The position numbers and the translations under genes are program-made. The notes beneath the pieces were generated by a model. That model did no database searches, was not told the DNA's origin, and saw nothing but the letters and a program-made list of their open reading frames with translations. A stretch of DNA of 59,054 nucleotides, taken from Chloroflexota bacterium. Its GTDB lineage: Bacteria; Chloroflexota; Dehalococcoidia; Lucifugimonadales; JADFKI01. Below, one piece after another: positions 53,902-59,054 of this stretch (position 1 is its first letter; every line of letters begins with the position of its first letter). The stretch covers positions 1 to 59,054 of the forward strand of contig VXNZ01000054.1 of assembly GCA_009840355.1 (NCBI GenBank), in the 5' to 3' direction.

Positions 53902-54975
53902 TCACAATTGCTTTCGGATTGTGTCGCGCGAAATCCCCGTAAACTCCGAGATTTTTCTTTGGGATATGCCAGCTCTAGCCAGTTGACGGGCGAAGGCCAA
54001 CTTCTCACGTCTTGGTTGAGACTTGCATAGATCCGCCGCAACTTGAATCATCACATCTTCAATGCTGACATTCTGAATTACGGCAGTTCTCTTGGAAGAT
54101 TCTATCGTTCGTGTCACATCAGAGAACGAACTACCGCGAAACAACGAAGCCAACAGCTTCGCTGGGATTAGTGTCCTCTTGGCCTGAGGGACGAGTTGGC
54201 AGATCAGTTCTTCCAAGTCCGATTGCATAGGTAAGGGAAATTCAAGCACTCTATCAAATCGCCTCCAAACGGCTGGATCGAGCAGATCTGGATGATTTGT
54301 TGCAGCTATCAATATTCCAAAAGTGGGCCAGCGGTCGATTTCTTGAAGCAGCACTGTTACCAGCCGCTTTAACTCCCCGATTTCTAAACCGTCATCTCTT
54401 CGCTTCGCCAAGGCGTCGAACTCATCCAGTAACAGAACTCCAGGACTGCGCTTAGCATAATCCAGAACTGTACGGATATTGTTACCGGTCCTCCCTAGGA
54501 AGCTGCTCATAACGGCAGAGAGGTCCAATGTGAGCAATGGGAGCTCTAGTCGTTCCGCGAGCCAAGTGGCAGCGAGAGTCTTCCCTGTACCCGGATCTCC
54601 GACAAACAACATTGAGTTAGTTGGGTTCACTCCGACTTCCGATAGGCGCTCTTCTGCGTGACGCTCCGCTATGACCTCCTCAAGGGCCGTACCGACCATT
54701 TTGGGCCAAACTGGGGAGACTGGGACAGCTGGATTACTGTCCCAACGTAGCAGTTCCAATCTAGAATCAACATCGACGGGAAGCGGCGAGGCCTCAGATC
54801 TCAACATGTTCGTCCGATCTAACATCCCTAATACTGTCGAAATGCCGTTTGTAAGATCGGGTCTACGTTTGACCAGTGAGGGAGCCGCCTTTCTAAATAA
54901 GGCTGCAACGTCATCCAATTTTCCATCTGCAGCTAGGCGTGTTATATGGACGAATTCTCTATCTATATCAGGCAT
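53902..54975 (-). CDS. ietA: IetA-like AAA ATPase
   Basis: This 357-residue AAA+ ATPase has Walker A GDPGTGKT (126-133), Walker B LLLDEFDA (181-188), sensor 1 in IAATNHPD and arginine fingers in WRRFDR (238-241). An N-terminal helical region (MPDIDREFVHITRLAADG) matches the start of known IetA proteins. The C terminus ends in a helix-turn-helix (GISQRKISEFTGISRDTIRK), unusual for this family and possibly autoregulatory. I chose the ATG at 54975, not the frame start at 55143, because a perfect promoter lies between them. The likely role is sensing or remodelling a phage component to trigger the protease. Confidence 0.85.
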   Translation of the reverse strand: MPDIDREFVHITRLAADGKLDDVAALFRKAAPSLVKRRPDLTNGISTVLGMLDRTNMLRSEASPLPVDVDSRLELLRWDSNPAVPVSPVWPKMVGTALEEVIAERHAEERLSEVGVNPTNSMLFVGDPGTGKTLAATWLAERLELPLLTLDLSAVMSSFLGRTGNNIRTVLDYAKRSPGVLLLDEFDALAKRRDDGLEIGELKRLVTVLLQEIDRWPTFGILIAATNHPDLLDPAVWRRFDRVLEFPLPMQSDLEELICQLVPQAKRTLIPAKLLASLFRGSSFSDVTRTIESSKRTAVIQNVSIEDVMIQVAADLCKSQPRREKLAFARQLARAGISQRKISEFTGISRDTIRKQL

Positions 54976-55057
54976 TAGTCCATTCCTGTGGAGTTCAAGT
55001 ACGAAATGATTATAAATTAAGTGGACTAATATGTCAATATCACTTATAGTTAGTCCA
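54975..55057 (-). promoter_or_regulatory. perfect-consensus sigma-70 promoter with three TTAGTCCA boxes
   Basis: On the minus strand TTGACA (55037-55032) and TATAAT (55014-55009) are separated by exactly 17 bp, 34 bp upstream of the ietA start codon. TTAGTCCA or its inverse occurs three times: 54975-54982 by the start codon, 55022-55029 inside the promoter spacer and 55050-55057 just upstream of -35. Such placement suggests a repressor controlling an intrinsically very strong promoter. Confidence 0.82.
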
Positions 55058-55145
55058 TAGGCATTTCTTATCAGATTCAGAGTCACGTAGAATGGCTCAC
55101 TAAATGCAGACTCTCTTGTCGCAATCAAGGCGACCACACTCAAGC

Positions 55146-55372
55146 GTGGGCCTGCGCATCTCGGAAACTGCCCGGGTGCGGTGGTACGACGTGCTTGATA
55201 TTCGGGAAGATGCCGGACTCGTGCACAGCGAGCGCTCCAAGACGGTCCAGGAGGACGAGGGTGCCTACGTGGCGATCATCCGACCGGTGAGGATTTGGCA
55301 TTCGAGCTGTCGATGTCATAGATCAGCTGGTGGGGTTACGATATAGCGAGAGCTGCGGGCCTAGGGTATGGT
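55146..55372 (+). pseudogene. relic of the palindrome-associated recombinase, middle part
   Basis: Reading gives VGLRISETARVRWYDVLDIR, GLVHSERSKTVQEDEGAYVA, a gap, then GEDLAFELSMS, a TAG stop and RAAGLGYGD. This corresponds to the catalytic Arg and Lys regions of the recombinase at 37861-38820 (LRISEAAALRW, ERSKTDQAGEGAYV) and continues to the segment seen again at 50933. The N terminus and the His/Tyr part are missing. Confidence 0.72.
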
Positions 55373-55523
55373 GATTAGAGCCACTGCAGGCACTGCAAGT
55401 CACCAATGATGCCCGCGGGGCATACAAGGGGCGTGATAAGGCGCTTGAGAGGTCATTATTTGTAAATGGAGAGGTCGAGGCATTTCTTTTGTTAGAAGTA
55501 ACTCAAGGTAACGGGAGTTTACA
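55373..55523. promoter_or_regulatory. upstream region of the two-gene TM/SEC-C module
   Basis: This AT-rich gap leads to the TTG start of the next gene, which is preceded by GGGAG about seven bases upstream. No hexamers were assigned. Confidence 0.3.
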
Positions 55524-56102
55524 TTGAACACACAATTCAACAACTCTGCTAATCTCTCAGTGGAATTGTCGGCGTCCGAATTGGACACTAATCTGCTATT
55601 CGAAGACTTCAATGATGATCCTTCATTCAAGGCTGAGTTACAAGCAGCGACTGTTCTTCTTATCCCTTCTGATCTGAAGCCTGAATACGAAGGTCCGGTT
55701 TTCCCCGCTTCGACACGCGAAATCTTCCGCATCCTTAGTGAAGAACTGAAGGGACGAGCTGTTGTTAACTCTCCGATAAAAGATGAAGACTACGTCGAGT
55801 TCGAATATCGATCTGAGGATATCCTCCTTCCGGTTCTGTTTATCGGAAAGCTCATTCTGTTGCCTTTAGTGATCAGTGTCCTAGGCACTTTTCTCCATGA
55901 CCGTTTGAAGAAACCTAATATCGAGAAATCTGACAATACCGTTAAGAGCGAAATCCACTTTGTGCACAGCAATGGAACACAGCTGCATTTCAAATATGAT
56001 GGGCCAGCAGACACTTTCGAACGAACAGCAATGGAACATTTCGAAAACTTAGGGCTGACGGTGAGTGGAGGAGAAAGCACATCTTGCAAGAAGAGAAACT
56101 GA
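55524..56102 (+). CDS. unassigned protein with one membrane segment
   Basis: This 192-residue protein has an acidic N-terminal domain (about 1-95; FEDFNDDPSFKAELQ, STREIFRILSEELKG), one hydrophobic helix (about 102-125, LLPVLFIGKLILLPLVISVL) and a C-terminal domain (about 140-190; KSEIHFVHSNGTQLHFKYDG). I do not recognise a family. The start is a TTG with GGGAG upstream. Its end overlaps the next gene by 19 bp, so the two products probably work together, one anchored in the membrane. Codon use is more AT-rich than in the replicon genes, in line with recent acquisition. Confidence 0.62.
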   Translation: MNTQFNNSANLSVELSASELDTNLLFEDFNDDPSFKAELQAATVLLIPSDLKPEYEGPVFPASTREIFRILSEELKGRAVVNSPIKDEDYVEFEYRSEDILLPVLFIGKLILLPLVISVLGTFLHDRLKKPNIEKSDNTVKSEIHFVHSNGTQLHFKYDGPADTFERTAMEHFENLGLTVSGGESTSCKKRN

Positions 56103-56983
56103 ATTTGCGTCGCGCCATGGATCAACCGAAATTCCAGTTGGCACGCCGCCATCTTCGTGATTATAGAGACCGTGTTGACACTAGTCTTTCGCAAGAATAC
56201 TGGCAAAGCCTATCTCCTTTGAAAAGAGAGGCAGTCAACGGCGGTGACCAATTGACCGCCAAGGCTGTTTGGTGCCTCGAGACTATTGGTCGTATTCAAG
56301 ACCACTTCGTCACTGCTTTCAATCAGATCATGTCTGGTGAGTGTGAGGAAGCTTGGCAACAGTTAGAAAGATGCGAGATCGAGATAAGCTTCTTAGATAG
56401 GCATTTCAGTGAAAGACCTGGAGAGTTTGGTGTGGAACACGCTCGCATCCACACGAAGAAATGCCAAGAATTGTACCTGCTGAATTGGGGGTTCAGTCCA
56501 GCCTTTCTTTGCAAGGATATTCGCTGTTCGATTTGTAACGCGAAAATCACTCTTCGAAGTGAATGTGGACATGAACTCGGTGAGATACACGATGGAGAGA
56601 TGTGCGGCAGGGTCGTGAAAGATTTTGAGCTCTTGCATATTGCTCTAGTAGAGAAGCCGGTCCAGAAGTATTCCGTTTTCTTTCCCGATGGCAACGATGA
56701 CGACCGCTTGGCTCCCATAAAATTCTTGGGCCGCAACTTAATCTCGCCTTGGCATCGCTGGAGCTATTACAAAGAGGTAAGGCGACAGCATCATCCTGTC
56801 TTTAGGAACGTCAGACGTAACGACCCTTGCCCCTGTGATTCTGGTCGGAAATACAAGCGCTGCTGCCTTGGCAATGAGGAACTGTTTCCTCATTTTCAGT
56901 TCTCATTTGAGGAACACACCGCAAATGAAATGTCACCTTTAGAGGTGATCCGTCCTCGAAGAAGCCAGATTACTTTTCGTTAG
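56084..56983 (+). CDS. SEC-C motif protein of unknown function
   Basis: This 299-residue soluble protein ends in a SEC-C zinc motif, RRNDPCPCDSGRKYKRCC (about residues 242-259). It has a second Cys cluster in the middle (CSICNAKITLRSECGHE and EMCGRV, about 147-175), which suggests another zinc site. The remaining sequence is helical and unassigned. SEC-C motifs bind zinc and often dock to other proteins or nucleic acids and turn up in defence loci. The TTG start has GGAGGAG upstream and overlaps the previous gene. The stop codon is one base from the recombination-like site at 56985, so this module looks like the cargo unit ending at that site. Confidence 0.72.
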   Translation: MQEEKLNLRRAMDQPKFQLARRHLRDYRDRVDTSLSQEYWQSLSPLKREAVNGGDQLTAKAVWCLETIGRIQDHFVTAFNQIMSGECEEAWQQLERCEIEISFLDRHFSERPGEFGVEHARIHTKKCQELYLLNWGFSPAFLCKDIRCSICNAKITLRSECGHELGEIHDGEMCGRVVKDFELLHIALVEKPVQKYSVFFPDGNDDDRLAPIKFLGRNLISPWHRWSYYKEVRRQHHPVFRNVRRNDPCPCDSGRKYKRCCLGNEELFPHFQFSFEEHTANEMSPLEVIRPRRSQITFR

Positions 56984-56984
56984 T

Positions 56985-57100
56985 TGCAACAAAATACCTA
57001 CTTTTGTTGCATCCGACCGACCCCTCCCTACCTGAGCGCTACCCTTAAACCTGACAACCTCATTCGAGTATGCAACAATGACTCGGAGAAGGTGTTGCGC
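56985..57100 (-). repeat. 116-bp integrase-associated repeat, copy 2, with a perfect core site
   Basis: This is the inverted counterpart of 24092-24207 (about 85 percent identical). Its outer end is TGCAACAAAA (56985-56994), TACCTAC, then TTTTGTTGCA (57002-57011): perfect 10-bp arms with a 7-bp centre. The SEC-C gene stops immediately to the left, and the antitoxin-toxin-integrase operon starts to the right. The position is that of an attachment site used by the integrase. Confidence 0.78.
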
Positions 57101-57334
57101 AGAAACCCGCAAGTAAGCGCTCGCAGCTGTCGGGTAACCACAACTACGGTGTCGATAAGCCCAACTAAGTGAGCATTGGCTGCACCTTCGGCCCAGATAA
57201 GTGCAACTTCGAGGTCGGTGTGGCAGCAGACACCACGGCACTCTCCCGCCGGCGCAGGCCCTCCACTGGCACATCAGCCTTATTATGGTTAGACTGTAAT
57301 AAGTTCCGAAGCAGCTAGGCCGGGGGAGACACAC
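57101..57334. promoter_or_regulatory. operon leader with operator-like inverted repeat
   Basis: CTTATTA (57279-57285) and TAATAAG (57297-57303) form a perfect 7-bp inverted repeat about 32 bp before the antitoxin start. This fits an antitoxin operator overlapping the promoter. The first 170 bp of the gap carry nothing I recognise. Confidence 0.5.
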
Positions 57335-57565
57335 ATGAACATCACGCTGAACATTGACGAGGAGACCGTCAAGAAGGTCCGCAAAATAGCCATCGACAAG
57401 GACACGACCCTGACGGAGATGGTCAGGGACTACCTTACCTGGGTGGCAAAGGGCGATGCGCTGGAACGTCAGCAGAACATTGCCGCGCTCGATGAGTCTT
57501 TCGAGAAACTGAGCCGCGACATGGGACCACGAAACTGGAGTCGTGAGGACCTTTATGCCCGATAG
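57335..57565 (+). CDS. vapB: ribbon-helix-helix-type antitoxin (VapB-like)
   Basis: This 76-residue protein starts MNITLNIDEETVKKVRKIAI and continues DTTLTEMVRDYLTWVAKG, a ribbon-helix-helix DNA-binding unit, followed by a toxin-binding tail (LDESFEKLSRDMGPRNWSRE). GGGGGAG lies upstream. The gene overlaps the toxin gene, consistent with coupled expression. It differs clearly from the antitoxin at 24718-25020, so the two modules were acquired independently or diverged long ago. Confidence 0.83.
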   Translation: MNITLNIDEETVKKVRKIAIDKDTTLTEMVRDYLTWVAKGDALERQQNIAALDESFEKLSRDMGPRNWSREDLYAR

Positions 57566-57986
57566 GAACTTCATCGACACCAACATCCTCGTGTACGCCT
57601 ACGACAGCGCCGATCCCGCTAAACAGGAGCAAGCTCGTCAGATTATAAGGAACGGCATCGCCGACGAGACTGCCGTGTTGTCCGCGCAAGTACTCGGCGA
57701 GTTCTTCACGGTAGTGACTTCGCGCATACATATCCCACTAACTGCCGAGGAAGCAGAGGAAGTCCTGGGCATCCTCAGCGTGCTGCCGGTGGTCGAGATA
57801 GATCTTCGGCTGGTTCGCCGTGCGACCGGCATACATAGGCTCTACGGCATCAGTTACTGGGACTCCCTGATTGTAGCGGCAGCCCAGAGAGCTGGCTGTA
57901 CGCAGATTCTCACCGAGGACCTGAACACCAGGCAGTCCTATCAGGACGTACTGGCCGTAAATCCCTTCAGTGAGCATGGGCAATGA
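57555..57986 (+). CDS. vapC: PIN-domain toxin (VapC-like)
   Basis: This 143-residue PIN nuclease starts MPDRNFIDTNILVYAYDSAD with the first active-site Asp. E in AQVLGEFFTVV and the aspartates in ISYWDSLIVAAAQRAGC and LTEDLNTRQ complete the site. I chose the ATG at 57555 because GAGGAC precedes it; the frame start at 57543 is a GTG. It overlaps the antitoxin at its start and the integrase at its end (ATGA), so antitoxin, toxin and integrase form one coupled operon. Confidence 0.87.
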   Translation: MPDRNFIDTNILVYAYDSADPAKQEQARQIIRNGIADETAVLSAQVLGEFFTVVTSRIHIPLTAEEAEEVLGILSVLPVVEIDLRLVRRATGIHRLYGISYWDSLIVAAAQRAGCTQILTEDLNTRQSYQDVLAVNPFSEHGQ

Positions 57987-58633
57987 CCACCGAGACCCTG
58001 CCAGCAACTACCGCACCCGTACCGGCCACCCGCCGTCGCAGGCCCCGCTGCCAGTATCCCAAGAAAGTCCAGCAACTGGCTGAAGCAGTCGAGAAGAAAC
58101 TTCCAGAGTACCTAGAAGCGCACGAAGTCCAGGCCATCATCAAGGCAGCAGAAGATCCCAGGGCACGACTCCTGATTATGGAGCAGTGGAGAGCCGGTCT
58201 GCGTGTCTCCGAGGCTTTGGCTCTTGAGGTGGCCGACCTGTCGCTCGATGCCGAACTTCCCACACTCCGGGAGCGACAGGGCAAGGGCAGGAAATCAAGG
58301 ATAGTGCCGGTGCACCCGGAACTGGGAGCTGCGTTTCAGGTTGCGCTGTCCTTCGGCAACGTCTCAGAGGGGCGTATCATCGACGTTCACCGCTCGACTG
58401 CCTGGCGCTGGGTGCAGAGGGCGCACGCAAGAGCCGAGCAGCTCGGGGCGGTTCCACCGGGCCGGGAGATCGGAAATCACACGCTGCGTCACAGCTACGC
58501 ACGGCATCTTCTGATGAACGGCATCTCCATCAATTACCTGTCGCGCTGGCTGGGGCACTCGTCGATACAGACAACGCTTATCTACCTAGAGCTTGTGCCG
58601 GATCCGACAGGGAGCCTGTCGATTGTGCCGTGA
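57983..58633 (+). CDS. XerC/D-like tyrosine integrase coupled to a toxin-antitoxin pair
   Basis: This 216-residue protein has a short basic N-terminal arm (PATRRRRPRCQYPKKVQQLA), a reduced linker (about 38-72) and the catalytic domain. Arg is in AGLRVSEALALE, Lys in RQGKGRKSRIVPV, His-x-x-Arg in HTLRHSYARH, His in WLGHSSIQTT and Tyr in TLIYLEL. The usual N-terminal SAM-like DNA-binding domain is missing or very short, so it is smaller than normal Xer proteins. Its ATG overlaps the toxin stop. A near-identical truncated copy lies at 23515-23960 in inverse orientation, and both are linked to the 116-bp repeat and its core site. Confidence 0.85.
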   Translation: MTTETLPATTAPVPATRRRRPRCQYPKKVQQLAEAVEKKLPEYLEAHEVQAIIKAAEDPRARLLIMEQWRAGLRVSEALALEVADLSLDAELPTLRERQGKGRKSRIVPVHPELGAAFQVALSFGNVSEGRIIDVHRSTAWRWVQRAHARAEQLGAVPPGREIGNHTLRHSYARHLLMNGISINYLSRWLGHSSIQTTLIYLELVPDPTGSLSIVP

Positions 58634-58746
58634 ACAGAAGCGCTGCCGAATCTTCTAAAGGCAGGGTTGGGTGAGTTATGCCCAGCCGACATTGGGGAAG
58701 TAATGTTAGATGTTGTGGAAATTGAGAAAGCGTGAGTAAGAGAAAG

Positions 58747-58804
58747 GGCGTATCCTTCCAGTCGACTAAACCGTCTATAAGACGAAAAACTGGAGGGACA
58801 CGCC
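58747..58804 (+). repeat. IS256 left end with internal inverted repeat
   Basis: GGCGTATCCTTCCAGT near 58754 and ACTGGAGGGACACGCC ending at 58804 are imperfect inverses (two mismatches in 16). The unit lies directly upstream of the IS256 transposase start and is probably the element's terminal region. Confidence 0.5.
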
Positions 58805-59054
58805 GTGCGAGAAGTATACCAGAACGAAGAAAAAGAGAACGTAGTTGGCGATACGCTGGAATCTATGGTGAGGGAAGGAGCGAGACGGATGCTTGCTGCC
58901 GCCCTCGAAGAGGAGATGAGCAGATTCTTGGGAAGGGAGCGCTACGAGAGGGGCGAAGAGTTTCGCGGATACAGAAACGGCTATCACCCAAGCCGTGAAC
59001 TGACGGTGGGATTGTCGGCGGTGGAGGTGAAGGTTCCGAGAGTGTCGGACGTGC
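58805..59054 (+). CDS. IS256-family (mutator) transposase, cut by the window edge
   Basis: The first 83 codons of a mutator-type transposase are present and the frame runs off the window. The GTG start reads REVYQNEEKENVVGDTLESM, then GARRMLAAALEEEMSRFLGR and ERYERGEEFRGYRNGYHPSR, the standard IS256 N-terminal domain ending at VKVPRVSDV. GAGGG lies upstream. Catalytic residues are beyond the window. Confidence 0.85.
   Translation, partial: MREVYQNEEKENVVGDTLESMVREGARRMLAAALEEEMSRFLGRERYERGEEFRGYRNGYHPSRELTVGLSAVEVKVPRVSDV

Noticed and set aside
54291-54310. TTGTTGCAG inside ietA as a recombination half-site
   Set aside because: It encodes the conserved AATNHPD segment of the ATPase and lacks the rest of the core; chance match.
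54976-55143. Extended start for the IetA-like ATPase
   Set aside because: This part contains the perfect promoter and the operator-like boxes and would not be transcribed from it.

Overview
The window reads as a mobile-element-rich accessory region of a bacterium, most likely a Chloroflexota member (Dehalococcoidia/SAR202-like). That placement is inferred from Thr/Pro-rich lipoproteins and membrane proteins, LRR/FN3/RCC1 extracellular multidomain proteins and moderate-to-high GC. No rRNA, tRNA or core housekeeping gene was seen, so taxonomy stays tentative. At least ten transposon or integrase remnants are present, and many are broken by stops or frameshifts.

Layout. (1) 1-5.2 kb: IS fragments, a HEPN-like gene, a broken IS1182 element and a tyrosine recombinase abutting a large palindrome. 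(2) 5.2-12.7 kb: a plasmid-type replicon with a ParA/small-partner pair flanked by inverted repeats, an AAA/DUF4143 ATPase, a TOPRIM primase, a RepA-like helicase, a probable replication initiator, and nine iterons at 22-bp period forming a convincing origin. (3) 12.7-18.2 kb: decayed genes and IS21 remnants, then a lipoprotein, a BI-1 family membrane protein and a CAP-domain membrane protein. (4) 18.3-26.2 kb: defence-type genes (single-chain type ISP-like restriction-modification enzyme, nucleotidyltransferase relic plus XRE regulator, TIR-like effector, PIN toxin-antitoxin, EEP nuclease) beside a broken XerC/D-like integrase and repeated recombination-site-like sequences. (5) 26.2-37.6 kb: a 2091-residue extracellular chimera, an M48 protease, a TPR-CAP protein and a Thr/Pro-rich membrane-anchored protein. 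(6) 37.9-44.6 kb: a second palindrome-associated recombinase (with stops), a possible nuclease, an AbiE toxin-antitoxin pair, small genes, and primase and Uma2 relics. (7) 44.6-50.9 kb: an ISNCY element and IS21 copies. (8) 50.9-59.05 kb: an IetAS-type ATPase/subtilase pair with a perfect-consensus promoter, flanked by two relics of the same recombinase family. A two-gene TM/SEC-C module follows, then an antitoxin-toxin-integrase operon and the start of an IS256 transposase.

The strongest candidate for an undescribed arrangement is the integron-like design around the two XerC/D-like integrases (23.5-26.2 kb and 57.0-58.6 kb). Each is linked to the same roughly 116-bp sequence, which ends in an inverted-repeat core site. 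Cargo genes end at or near that site and point toward it. In the first locus, further related sites recur at the ends of one-operon cargo units. A second theme is that two relatives of another recombinase family each sit beside a different perfect palindrome with a 6-bp centre, resembling self-adjacent crossover sites.
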